From: Zingiber officinale
Lineage: Eukaryota; Streptophyta; Magnoliopsida; Zingiberales; Zingiberaceae
Length of the DNA: 64,000 nt
Reading direction: 5' to 3'
Assembly: GCF_018446385.1 (NCBI RefSeq)
Contig: NC_055990.1
Coordinates: 29,411,891-29,475,890, forward strand
In this document: positions 45,534 through 55,582 of the stretch, piece after piece
Layout: each line of letters opens with the position of its first letter
How positions within the stretch are numbered: the first letter of the stretch is position 1
Made by a program: the position numbers and the translations under genes
Notes under the pieces: model-generated
What the model saw: only the letters and a program-made list of their open reading frames with translations
Told to the model about the DNA's origin: nothing
Databases searched by the model: none

Positions 45534-46085
45534 TTACGGCATGGCCTCTGATCGCAAAAATTCTATTATGGATGTCCTCCAATCGCTCAGGAATGTGAGG
45601 CCTTCCATCCAGTCAACGTGCGCCACCAGGGGCACTTGCTCGATTGGTTCCTGGAGGGCGATCGGCGAAATTGAACTGGCGAGTTTGGCTAGCTCGTCCG
45701 CAGACTGGTTCTCGGCTCGGGGGATCTTCTGTATGACAACCTCGACGAAGTTGGTCTTGAGCTTTTCAAAGGCCAACGCGTAAAGCCTGAGCCTCGCGTT
45801 GTTTATCTCGAAGGATCCTGAGAGTTGCTGAGCAGCCAACTGGGAGTGTGAGAATAACGTCACTCGGCTGGCTCCCACGTGTCGCGCGGCCTGCAGACCG
45901 GCTATGAGGGTCTCATACTCCGCTTCATTATTGGTTGCTCGGTAGTCCAGCCGGACGGACAGATGCATCCGCTCTTCTTGAGGGGAAAGTAACAAGATAC
46001 CAATTCCGCTTCCGAGCCGAGTGGACGATCCGTCCACAAATATTTTCCACATAGCTTTGGGCTCGGGATTCTGCACCTCGGTCAC
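45534..46085 (-). CDS. Tat element second, archaeal-type RNase H
   Basis: FVDGSSTRLGSGIGILLLSP carries the first catalytic Asp; NNEAEYETLIAGLQAA carries the Glu; SRVTLFSHSQLAAQQL aligns where a DSQL Asp is expected but has SHSQL, so a catalytic Asp appears changed; NQSADELAKLASS gives the last Asp. This extra RNase H between the normal RT/RNase H and integrase defines the Tat lineage. The D-to-H change would reduce or abolish activity. Confidence 0.85.
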   Translation of the reverse strand: MTEVQNPEPKAMWKIFVDGSSTRLGSGIGILLLSPQEERMHLSVRLDYRATNNEAEYETLIAGLQAARHVGASRVTLFSHSQLAAQQLSGSFEINNARLRLYALAFEKLKTNFVEVVIQKIPRAENQSADELAKLASSISPIALQEPIEQVPLVAHVDWMEGLTFLSDWRTSIIEFLRSEAMP

Positions 46086-46094
46086 AAAATCTAC

Positions 46095-47381
46095 CTAGGA
46101 CTGCGCCTTAATCGTCGAGCGGGGTTGATACTGAATGTCGAATTCACTCAGCTCTGTTGTCCACTTGATGAGCCGCCCGGACGCTTCTGGATTCAGGAGC
46201 ACCCTTCCCAGCGGGCTGTTCGTCATCACGATGATTGTATGCGCTAAAAAATAAGGGCGCAATCTCCGCGTGGCGAGGATCAAGGCAAAAGCCAGTTTCT
46301 CGAGACCAGTGTAGCGAGATTCAGCATCCTTTAGAATGTGGCTTAAGAAGTACACGGGCTGCTTTTCGCTGTTCGGCCGCAGTAATGTCGAGCCTACAGC
46401 ATGCTCGGTCGAAGACAAGTAAATACGGAGCGGCTCTCCTACAACCGGTTTGGCCAGCACGGGTAAAGAATTGAGATAAGTCTTCAACTCCTCGAACGCC
46501 CGATCGCATTCCTCGTCCCATTGAAACTTGGTAGCTTTGCGTAGAATCTTGAAAAAAGGGAGGCTTCGGTCAGCCGTTCGGGAGATGAATCGTGATAACG
46601 TCGTTATCCGACCGGTGAGGCGCTGTACTTTGCGAAGATTTCTGGGAGGAGGCATATCTTGCAATGCTTTCACCTTGCTGGGGTTCGCCTCTATGCCCCT
46701 CTCGGTCACAATGTAGCCCAAGAAACGCCCGCCTTTTGCTCCGAACAAGCACTTCTGGGGGTTCAGGTTGACCCCATATCTTCTCAGTGTTTGGAAAGTT
46801 TCTTCCAAATCCGCATAAAGGTCTACCGCTCGGAAAGATTTAATAGGTATATCATCTACGTATACTTCCAAGTTGCGCTCGATCTGCTCCCGGAATACTT
46901 TGTTCATCAGTCGTTGGTAGGTAGCCCCAGCGTTTTTGAGTCCGAACGGCATTACGTTGTAACAGTAAGTGCCGTTTGCAGTGACGAAACTGACCTTCTC
47001 TTGGTCTCCTCGGGCGAACGACACTTGATGGTAGCCCTGATAAGCGTCCAACATGCATATTAGCTCGCACCCAGCTGTGGAGTCGACTAGTTGATCGATC
47101 CGGGGCAGAGGGTAGAAATCCTTCGGGCAGGCCTTGTTCAGATCCCGGAAGTCGATGCAGAGTCTCCATTTGTTTCCTGGTTTGGAGACCAGCACCACGT
47201 TTGCGAGCCAGCTCGGAAACTGCACCTCCCTTATGTGGCCGGCCTCTAAGAGCTTCTCCACCTCTGCTCGGATGATGATATTCTGTTCAGCACTGAAGTC
47301 CCTCTTCCTTTGCTTTACCGGCCGAGCATCCGGTCGGACGTGAAGCTCGTGTCGCGCTATGCTCGGCGAGACTCCTGGCAA
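46095..47381 (-). CDS. Tat element reverse transcriptase and RNase H
   Basis: RT motifs in order are WRLCIDFRDLNKACPKDFYPLP, DAYQGYHQV, FVTANGTYCYNVMPFGLKNAGATYQ, the catalytic YVDD (46851-46862) and NPQKCLFGAKGGRFLGYIV. RNase H of the gypsy type follows (LRIYLSSTEHAVGSTLLR, PVYFLSHILKDAESRYTGLEKLAFAL). The frame ends in a TAG just after IKAQS, where the family reads on (KAQALADF) into the second RNase H. Copies DNA from element RNA. Otherwise well preserved. Confidence 0.92.
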   Translation of the reverse strand: MPGVSPSIARHELHVRPDARPVKQRKRDFSAEQNIIIRAEVEKLLEAGHIREVQFPSWLANVVLVSKPGNKWRLCIDFRDLNKACPKDFYPLPRIDQLVDSTAGCELICMLDAYQGYHQVSFARGDQEKVSFVTANGTYCYNVMPFGLKNAGATYQRLMNKVFREQIERNLEVYVDDIPIKSFRAVDLYADLEETFQTLRRYGVNLNPQKCLFGAKGGRFLGYIVTERGIEANPSKVKALQDMPPPRNLRKVQRLTGRITTLSRFISRTADRSLPFFKILRKATKFQWDEECDRAFEELKTYLNSLPVLAKPVVGEPLRIYLSSTEHAVGSTLLRPNSEKQPVYFLSHILKDAESRYTGLEKLAFALILATRRLRPYFLAHTIIVMTNSPLGRVLLNPEASGRLIKWTTELSEFDIQYQPRSTIKAQS

Positions 47382-47431
47382 CTCGTGGGTCGACCAAGCG
47401 AAAACGTCGTAATTTTTCTGGAGGCATTTGA

Positions 47432-48030
47432 TCAGCTTCTCTTTCTGGCTTGCTTCCAGGTCGGATGTATGAAAGTCGTGGCCTCCGGTCGGGCAGGATG
47501 GATCTGTACCTCCTCTTTTTCTTCATAAACTAAAGAAGGTGGCTTTTCGATTATAGCGTTTAACTCGACTCGTGGCACTTTCCGAGCGGATTTAGCCTCG
47601 ACTCGGACCATCTCTACATAGCATCGCCGAGCGGCAAGCTGATCCCCTCGGACCTCCCCAACTTGGTCTTCCACCGGGAACTTGATCTTCTGGCAGAAGG
47701 TGTAGACGACCGCTCGGAACTCGTTGAGAGCCGATCGTCCTAGGATAACATTGTACGCGGAGGGAGCGTCGACCACGATGAAGTTGGCGGTCCGCGTTCT
47801 TCTGAGCGACTCCTCCCCCAACGAGATAGCTAGTCGGACCTGTCTGACTGGCAAAACTTCGTTACCGATGAACCCGTAGAGGGGGGTTGTCATCGGCAGT
47901 AACTCGGCTCGATCGATTTGTAATTGGTCGAAGGCCTTCCGGAAGATTATATTGACCGAGCTGCCTGTATCAATAAAGATGTGGTGAATAGTGTAGTTAG
48001 CTATTACCGCTCGTCGGATAAGAGCGTCAT
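47432..48030 (-). pseudogene. Tat element aspartic protease
   Basis: The active-site motif FIDTGSSVNIIF is encoded around 47957-47971, followed by FRKAFDQLQ, the flap-like LYGFIGNEVLPVRQVRLAISLG, and NVILGRSALNEFRAVV (the ILGR strand typical of gypsy protease). Open frame 47432-47893 with the DTGSS part directly upstream in the same frame. The join to gag and to RT is broken by stops. Confidence 0.85.
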
Positions 48031-48091
48031 CATGCGGGACCTCAACTCCTTCGAGGTCCCTAGGCCCAAAGCTGATCTCGGGCCCGTTCGC

Positions 48092-49460
48092 CTACTCCTG
48101 ACTGCAGCCAACCGCATGGATCGTCAGCTGCTTGGCGTGCGCCTTCCTTGCCCTGTTGGAGTCGCCTCCGGTCGGCCCTCCGACGATGATGTTGATTTCA
48201 CCCCTCGATGCATTGCCTCTGTTCTCCTCCTCCCGAGCGGATGGTCGGGGTCGTTCATGCGATGCCCGAGGAATGACCCTGTGCTGCTGGTTATGTTGCC
48301 GCTCGGGAGATCTCCTTTCTGTACGCCGAGCGGGACTTTGGTGTTGACGTCGTCGATTTGGCGAAGGTGATTGACGGCGATAGCTCCTCGGTGTAGGATG
48401 AGTGATTGGGGGGAGGCTCCGACAGTCGCGGGTGTTGTGAGTAGTTGATTGATGGAGCGAACAAAACATGGGAGTCCATACCTTCCCTTTCGGTTTAGGC
48501 CGATCGGCCGCTACCTGTTGAACGGCGTGCGGCTTTGTTTGCTGATGAGGCCTGGCGACTTCTGCGCGGGGTCCTCTCGGTGGTTGATAATTGGAAGGCG
48601 GCTTCCGTTCGGCTTGAGCTAGTGGCTCAGCTGGTGCTTCCTTTTTCCTCGCCATCTGTGCTTCCTCCACGTTGATGTACTTGTTGGCCTTGTTCAACAT
48701 GTGGTCGTAGCTGCGAGGTGGCTTTCTGATGAGCGAACGGAAGAACTCACCGTCCACAAGCCCCTGTGTGAACGCGTTCATCATAGTTTCCAAGGTGACC
48801 GTCGGGATATCCATGGGCACCTGGTTGAAGCGTTGGATGTAAGCTCGGAGCGACTCCCTCGATCCTTGCTTGATGGCGAATAAACTGACGCTGGTTTTTT
48901 GATAGCTTCTGCTGCTCGCGAAGTGGTGGAGAAATGCCGTGCGGAACTCTTTGAAGCTTGTTATTGATCCGTCCGGCAGTCTCCGGAACCACCGTTGTGC
49001 CGACCCCGAAAGGGTGATGAGGAACGCTTGGCACTTCACCCCATCTATATATTGATGTAAAGTGGCGATGTTGTCGAACTTACCCAGATGGTCGTCCGGG
49101 TCAGTAGTACCATTGTATTCCCCGATCGCCGGATGCCTTGGTAGTGGGTCGCGCAGGATGGCTTCGGAGAACTGTCTATTGATCTGCTCGGGGGACGAGT
49201 CTGTCCGTGGCGCCTTGCCTTTTCTATTGTCCCGCGCGGGGGCTTCGTCTGACGAAGATCCTCGGTCGAGGTTGGCCTGAGCGACCTCTGACGGCGTCTG
49301 GTGCCGCCCGACCGCCTGATGCCGACGTTGCCTGTTGCGCTAACCGATCGGCTTGAGCCTTTTGCTGCTGCTCGACTATCTTGGCCGCCCGCGCTTGGAT
49401 GAGCGCGTCTAATTCTTCGGGGGAGAGCGTCACCATGAGTTGGCGTCCAGCTTCTTCCAT
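48092..49460 (-). pseudogene. Tat element Gag, frameshifted near the N-terminus
   Basis: The start at 49460 gives MEEAGRQLMVTLSPEELDAL and a Gln/Ala-rich coil. The frame then shifts near 49290 into the main Gag body: YIDGVKCQAFLITLSGSAQRWF, LPDGSITSFKEFRTAFLHHF, QGSRESLRAYIQRFNQV and AFTQGLVDGEFFRSL, the Retrotrans_gag pattern. A proline/arginine-rich end contains FCSLHQSTTHNTRDC, the atypical knuckle of Tat elements, and many SPRR-like repeats. It would form the particle and bind RNA. Confidence 0.88.
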
Positions 49461-49488
49461 CGTATCTGCTCGGATTCAAGTGCGTTTC

Positions 49489-49504
49489 CACAGACGGCGC
49501 CAAT
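49489..49504 (-). promoter_or_regulatory. Primer-binding site of the Tat element
   Basis: The reverse complement reads TTGGCGCCGTCTGTGG, a sequence widely found as the PBS of plant Tat/Retand elements. It lies directly inside the right (5') LTR. Confidence 0.85.
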
Positions 49505-49505
49505 T

Positions 49506-50354
49506 TGATCATGTCTGAGCACTGAGTCGATGGATACTGGGGACGTGGTGCTCTCCGCTGTCTTCAACTGGTGATGTAGATCTCCGGCGAACCTGCAAAG
49601 AAGCCGATCCGGGAGGGGTTTCCCGGCGACGACTCTCCGATGCTCAAGTCAGGCAGCGAAGAAGAAGAAGAACAAGGCTACGCTACTGTGGCTACAGTGA
49701 TCAAGATTGCATACCTCCGTCGAAGTCTGGGGGTCCTTATATAGGACCCCGGGGAGGCGCGGGTACGCTTCTCAATGCGTGCACGCTTCCCCAAACATAT
49801 CTCGGTAGGGTTGTGTCAGAAAAACATGTATGATGTCATTCCGCAATCGTCCGAGCATATCTCGGATGTGACGGTGGAAACTTCCGCCGTACGATATTCT
49901 GTCCGCTTCGGCCGCCGACCGTGCTATTTGTCGGCGGCAGGTGTCTCGAGGATGAAGCTACTAGCTGTCCTTTTTGTCTCCTAGCGCTTTCACCTGCTCC
50001 CGGGCCGAGCGGACCAGCCGCTCGGCGCTCATGGTCTCCGGGAATGCGCCTACCTTGGCCCGGGCGGTGAAGCCCTGCTCATGTGCTCGGATGGAATTGC
50101 GCTTGATTGTCATGCGGCTCGGCCAAGCGTTCCGCTCGGCCCATAGACTCTACTTGAGCATCGGAAACCCAACCCCTAGTCGGACTGTCTTTCGTCCGGT
50201 CCGTGAGACCCCTGGCCGACTGACCGGTCGGCTGGATGCTCAGTCGGTCTGCTACTCCGTTCGGAACGACCTTGGGGTTGACCTTCCTGACCATTGACCT
50301 CCACGCGTCGTGGACCTCCCGTCAATGAGGGTCCCCGTCTTTACCACCGGATCA
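49506..50354 (-). repeat. 5' LTR of the Tat element (849 bp)
   Basis: It begins TGATCATGTCTGAG and ends ACCACCGGATCA, and is followed by the second TAGAT (50355-50359). After it, SIG2-like intron sequence resumes. Confidence 0.93.
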
Positions 50355-51343
50355 TAGATATTACAAACTGAAAAGGAAGATTGATTTCACATGATTAGTT
50401 CATAGTTACCTGATAATTGGTTACTAAATGGGTCTTTGCTAAAAAGCTCTATTGAATGGAATTCAAAATTGTGCTTATGAAAAACAAGGTATAGTTATTA
50501 TCCATCAAACTAATTTTAAAATTTTTTAGAGAAAAATTCCTTAGGCATATCAAATTTATTGGAATTAATTCGCTGATAAAAAAAATATACTCTTCTTCTT
50601 TGCAGTCCTGTATTTCTACTAACAAATCATAATAAGAAGACTGTACCAAAAATAATTTATTACAGACAACTGACAGCTTAGTAATACAATAAGTTAACTG
50701 CATAGTTTTTCTTGGTTGTTTTTTCTAGCAGTTCAACAACTGTATTATGTTGCACACTCTCTCTTAAGACTCATTTAACATACTGAATTGGGTTCATTTA
50801 AGCACAATCAGCCATTCCGTGTGTATCTTTTGCCCTATCTTCTGTAGGCAATTATTGCTGCAACATTGTCTTCTGAAACTCTCCTAACATGTGAGGTAGT
50901 GTTAGCAGCAACAGCTTCTGAAGCAGTTGCTCTTGCTAGAGCAGTTTTGGAAGTTGCCAAAGTGGCTGCTTTGAAGATTGGAATGTCAGATCCTCCCCCA
51001 ACAAGCACTTTATGAAGTTATTGTTGATCTTGTAATTTATTTCACTCAGTGATCTTATTTTGCTTTGTCTATAGGAAGTTATTGTTCATCCTGAGGCTGA
51101 GACATCGGAAAACATTCTCATCAAGCACTTCATGAAGGAGGATCTGAATAATACTTGACATTTTGAATCCTAGAGACAAGCAGGTTATGCTACTGAGGTT
51201 TGGACTGGAAAATGGGACGATGAAGGCACTACAAGAGATAGGAAAGTCAATGGGTGTGAGTCAAGAGAGAGTTCGACAAATTAAGCCTTGAGCTTAAAAG
51301 CAAGAGGAGAATGAGGAATCTGCAGCAGTATCTGATATTGTAA

Positions 51344-51811
51344 GTCCTGATTCCTATTTCCAAGTGCTTCATGTGCATTCTTTCTAGTCTTTTTTTTTAA
51401 AAAAAATGGAATTTTATAAGTTCCATTTACACTTATGTTTAAGTTCAGTACATTACAGTGCTCAAATTTATTCTACAAATTGCTTTAGTTATGGAAAATG
51501 CTTATTTGAATATATCTGGCAATTAGAGAATTTTAAGTCCTTGCCTTTTGGTTGGAATGTTATCCTGCACATCTTATTTTAGTAACATTTTGCCCATTGT
51601 TTACAGACTATACTCTCAAAACTTGATCAGTAGTTCTTTGCACATTTTCCTACAGTACAACGTAGAAACTTCAGTAGTAGTCAATTCTCAAAAAATTGAG
51701 AATGCTTGTTGCAGTAATCCCTTATTTTGAATCAATGGTTATTCAACACTCACCATGGAATCTTCTTCTCGAGTGCAATCAATTGCAGGTTATTCAACAC
51801 TGAACATGGTA
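51344..51811. other. Spacer between convergent SIG2 remnant and ABCG14 gene
   Basis: About 470 bp of AT-rich DNA, which should contain both 3' untranslated regions. TTATTCAACACTSAMCATGG is nearly repeated at about 51737 and 51791. No other feature seen. Confidence 0.5.
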
Positions 51812-53277
51812 TTACCGGCATTGCAGATGATGTAGTGCAAGATATGCGGCCAGCCGATAGCCAATGAGCATCAACCCCATGATGCACACATCAATCCACA
51901 TATGACTTAGCCCCACTGATTTGATGGCCGGATATTCTATCACTGGACACATCATTCCTTTGGAGCACTCATAGGCATCATGGTCAGTGAACTGAACCCC
52001 CAATAGGAGCTTGTAGCAGTAGAAACTATAGCTCAAGTACTTCAGCCAGACAATGAAAGTTGGTATATGTTGGACATAGTAGCCACCAGCCATTAGGAAG
52101 ACCAAGGTGGTGACCGAAGCAAGGGTGGTTGCCTGCTTGACATCCATTAGTATTGCTCCTACTGCAAGGCCTAGGCTCTGTGCCACCAGGACGCTGAACA
52201 GGACTATGAGGAGTGAGAGCAGAAAGGTGACTGGGTCTGGCTTGAGGCCACCCATCCAGTATATGATGAACGTGAAGGCGGTTGGAAGGGCAAGCTCCAT
52301 AGGCAGGTCCCCCACGGTGCGTGACATGAAGTAGGATGAGAGTCGATACATGCCTGAGGCCTGTTCTTTCTGCAACATCGGTTGCTCTTGAGGGAATGTA
52401 AATACAGCATTGTAGAGTGGAAAGAAGCCCCAAAAGACTGAGAAGAAGAAAATCAATGCTGTCTGCAACAGGATTATATGAATAAAGTAATCAGATAGAT
52501 ATTGTCAGAAAATATAAACCGTGTGCTCCAACGTTTTCAATTCTAAAAATTTTACCCTGTCTTGGATATGAGAAGATGGGGTGTGCCACCATAGGAGGCC
52601 TCCAAGAGTGGCAACACTGAGGACTTGGAAAATCCTCAGCTTGTTGAAAGCCTCATACCTCCTCTCCTTCAGCCCCCTGCTGAGTAAAACTCTGAACTGC
52701 TCCCACCAACTTGTGCACCACTGCTCTCTTTTCACTGCATCGACCAAGCAGATAGCAATTCAAATTAATGACTCCTGAAGTGTTCTTGCAAATTGGTGTT
52801 CTTCCAGGTTGTTCAGAGTGGCTTACTGGCACTAGCCATCTCTTGAGTGTATCCATAATTGTTCAGGTCTATTGTGCAGAGTTCTGCCTTCAATCGTGTG
52901 GCGATATTACAATTGTACGCCCTGATCAGTGCCTCCTTGACAGCCTTCTGCTCCTGCTGCAAGCCACAGCCACCTTTGACAAAGTCACTGCTCTCGGTTG
53001 CGTACTTGGAGTTTGGTGCAATTCCTGTTCCATAGAAGAATTCATTAGCATAAATTCAAACCTCCAAAGTAGCCTACATTTGGTTAAAGTTCAGACTTCT
53101 GCAATATGAGAGAATGATCTGGTGAGGTAGATCCAGCTTCCATTCTTGCTTAGATAGCCCAAGAATTCATTATGTTCAGCGCAAGACTAAATTTCTCAAC
53201 AGTGCAGTGTGTTTTAAATTTAGAAGACGTCGTGAAGAGTGTTTAGAGATTATTTGATATTTGTCAGTTTAGAGAGC

Positions 53278-53310
<33 letters not shown>

Positions 53311-55404
53311 ATTTGTTTAATGTTCTTATACTTTTGTGCAAATTTGAATCACGGTAAACTGCTCTTATGTGTCGTTGTTCCATAAAGGGAACTGAAGATT
53401 TTATCACATGTTGTAGAAGCTATCGATCTGAAAGATTTTTTATCTCATATGGTAGAAGCTATTTCTTATTTTAGAGATACCAGATTTAGATCTATAACTG
53501 CTTGATTTGTGATAATCTGATCTACAGATTTGATTTGGCTTGGGTTGTTATAACAGGTTTCAATCTCATTCAACCATTCCAAAGGCATTCAGCATCCTAA
53601 CGGCATCAACGATCTATCATTTCTATCCAACAAGGTGTTGATTGCCAAGCTGCTAAAGATCATGAAAGTGCAAGTGCAAGTCTACGTCCGCAACTCATCC
53701 CCTCCACAGTCACTCCCCATGTAGGCAAGTAGATGATGGAAAGAGAGGCGCATGATGCAGAGAGGACAGGCACGGGACTGCCAAAATTTTCAAACAAATA
53801 CGTGTCAAGCTCAGCTCAACTCATCCGCCATTATTGAGGCGTTGTGTTTCTGTGGGGACTGAGAACAGTTACAAGGAGGGGGATGCATGAGCAAGTGACA
53901 GGGTCCTTCGACGCTGACTTAAAGTATCAGTGCCATCAATCTCATCGACACTTGTCTTCATCGCAGCTTCGATCTTCCCACACGCATTCCTACATCAGTT
54001 GGAAAGGTACCTATTTAAGGATGCATTAGCATTTCGGATCTTGCACAGTGGTTTTCCATTTTGCATGTGCAACTATTGTCTTTTATCATCTCTGGTTTTA
54101 TTAGAATTATTATACTGTTTATGATAAATTTGATTGTGACCCGACAGTAAAAGAAGGTGCCTACTAAAATTTCTCTGTAGGAAGGGAATATGCTTGGATA
54201 TGTTAGTGTTCTAGACAAATATTGAATGTTCTTCGCGATGGTGATCTTTGTCTTTGGATTTATCGTGCTGAGTTTTGCGATTAATGATTGCCTTGTCTTC
54301 TTCCCATAGTTGATCCTAATGGAATGGTTGAAAATTTCTAATACCAATTTTGAAGGGCGTATATGTAAATATGGAATTTCCAGGTCATATTTGAGAGATG
54401 CATGGGAAGGGGACTCACCGTTGGCAAGGTCCAGCAAGAGGTCGGCCGGGTTGACGCCGTCGGTCGGCGAGGCGAACCCGACGGAGGTGAAGTAGTCGAG
54501 GGCGGCGGCTGCGCGGCCGTAGTAGATGGCGGAGCCGTCGGAGGAGAGGAGCACCAGCTTGTCGAACATGCGGTAGAGACGGCTGGATGGCTGGTGGATG
54601 GTGGTGACGACGGTGCGGCCCTTGTGGGCGGCGAGTCGCCGGAGCGTGGCGACGATGCGCGCGGCAGCGGTGGAGTCGAGCCCCGACGTGGGCTCGTCCA
54701 GGAGCAAGAGGCTGGGGTCCACCAGCATCTCCAGCCCGATGCTGACGCGCTTCCGCTCGCCGCCGGAGACGCCGCGCACGCCGCGCGCGCCGCCCACCAT
54801 GGAGTGCGCCACCCGGCCCAGGCCCAGCTCCGCCACCACCTCCTCGGCATGCCGGGCCTTCTCCGCCCGCGACAGAGACGCCGGGAGCCGCAGCAGCGCC
54901 GTGAAAGTCAGCGTCTCCGCCACCGTCAGGTGCGGGTACAGCACGTCGTCCTGGGCCACGAAACCCATGCGCCGCTTCACGCCGCCGGAGAACGGGCTGC
55001 CATTGTAGGTGATCTTACCTGAGAGCTTCCCGCGGAGGCGCCCGCCGAGCGCCGTCAGAAGAGTCGTCTTCCCGCTGCCCGAGGGGCCGAGCATGGCCAG
55101 CAGCTCCCCCGGGCACACCACTCCAGTGATACCATTCAGAATCGTCTTCTCCAGCACTGGCGCCGCCCCGCTCTTTCCCCGCCACCACTGCCGCCCACCC
55201 CCTCCGATCTTCACCTTGTACACCACCTCCTCAAACTGCTCAAAAATCTCACCTTTTATTCACATAAAACAAACAGAGCACTAAAACAGAGCATCAAAAC
55301 AGAGCTACCTTGAGGGTGATTGGAAAGACAGATGCTGCATCAGCTGGGTAAGCGTCAGCTTCTCGGCCGCCGGCGAAGACCGTCTCAGGCTCAGGCGTGG
55401 TCAT
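51812..55404 (-). CDS. ABCG14: ABCG14-type half-size ABC transporter (five exons)
   Basis: Plasma-membrane half transporter; Arabidopsis ABCG14 exports cytokinin into the xylem for root-to-shoot transport. The exons are 55404-55309, 55235-54419, 53024-52827, 52734-52556 and 52460/2-51812, with GT..AG borders and matching phases, giving 646 residues against 648 in Arabidopsis. The nucleotide-binding domain comes first: Walker [10 protein letters not shown] (residues 82-90), [14 protein letters not shown], signature VSGGERKR (188-195), Walker [13 protein letters not shown] and the switch TTIHQPS. Then a linker with [23 protein letters not shown], and six membrane segments including [33 protein letters not shown] and [11 protein letters not shown]. 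The C-terminus is [15 protein letters not shown]. Exon 2 is extremely GC-rich and later exons AT-rich. The second intron is long (1394 bp). No defect seen. Assignment to the ABCG14 subgroup rests on remembered similarity across the whole length. Confidence 0.92.
53279..53309. repeat. (AT)n microsatellite in the second ABCG14 intron
   Basis: About 15 uninterrupted AT units within the intron 53025-54418. Confidence 0.9.
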
Positions 55405-55465
55405 TGTGGATCAGTGAAGGTGGAACTGGGTGGTGGTTTGATGATGGTTAAGGAGAAAGCACGCA

Positions 55466-55475
55466 TACTTATAAG
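55466..55475 (-). promoter_or_regulatory. Putative TATA box of the ABCG14-type gene
   Basis: On the minus strand the sequence reads CTTATAAGTATG, with TATAAG at 55473-55468, about 65 bp upstream of the ATG at 55404. Spacing allows a short 5' untranslated region. Only the motif and position support it. Confidence 0.4.
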
Positions 55476-55542
55476 AGAGAGCGGCCCACCAATATGCTTT
55501 GTTGCACTCACTCACTTTTAACGCTCAAAGAGCCCAAAAATG

Positions 55543-55573
<31 letters not shown>

Positions 55574-55582
55574 TTCTTTCTC
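55543..55582. repeat. (CTTT)n microsatellite upstream of the ABCG14-type gene
   Basis: Roughly nine CTTT units about 140-180 bp upstream of the start codon and upstream of the putative TATA box; pyrimidine-rich on the plus strand, so GAAA on the coding strand. Confidence 0.9.

Larger units (their letters stand above)
35771..50354 (-). mobile_element. Ty3/gypsy Tat-lineage LTR retrotransposon with antisense ORF
   Basis: The LTRs lie at 35771-36638 and 49506-50354, both TGATC...GGATCA. The target duplication TAGAT is at 35766-35770 and 50355-50359. On the minus strand the order is PBS, gag, protease, RT/RNase H, a second archaeal-type RNase H, integrase, tandem array, an ORF on the opposite strand, and PPT. 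The extra RNase H before integrase and the antisense ORF before the 3' LTR are diagnostic of the Tat lineage. The total is 14.6 kb, of which 4.1 kb is a hAT element. Stops and a gag frameshift make this copy defective. Confidence 0.95.
34517..51343 (+). pseudogene. SIG2: SIG2-type plastid sigma factor gene, broken by deletion, frameshifts and a retrotransposon
   Basis: SIG2 guides the bacterial-type plastid RNA polymerase, including to plastid tRNA genes. The exons seen are 34517-34636 (MTATKKKDSD, donor GTGAGT), about 35653-35765 (IQCVLSAPSVIEIEHIPTL, then an in-frame TAG), about 50849-51016 (TLSSETLLTCE and ATASEAVALARAVLEVAK, matching the SIG2 N-terminal ASETLL...AEAVALARA block), and 51076-51343 (EVIVHPEAETSENILIKHFM, NPRDKQVMLLRFGLENG, LQEIGKSMGVSQERVRQI, NLQQYL), the sigma region 4 helix-turn-helix. 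Between the last two exons only an intron-like 60 bp remains, so regions 1.2 to 3 (core binding, -10 recognition) are gone. Region 4 needs two frame corrections (near 51156 and 51286). A Tat element fills the second intron. This cannot make a working sigma factor. Confidence 0.82.

Noticed and set aside
54338-55022. Long open frames on the other strand and in other frames across the GC-rich ABCG14 exon 2
   Set aside because: They are shadows of a GC-rich coding exon; only the minus-strand frame shows ABC motifs.
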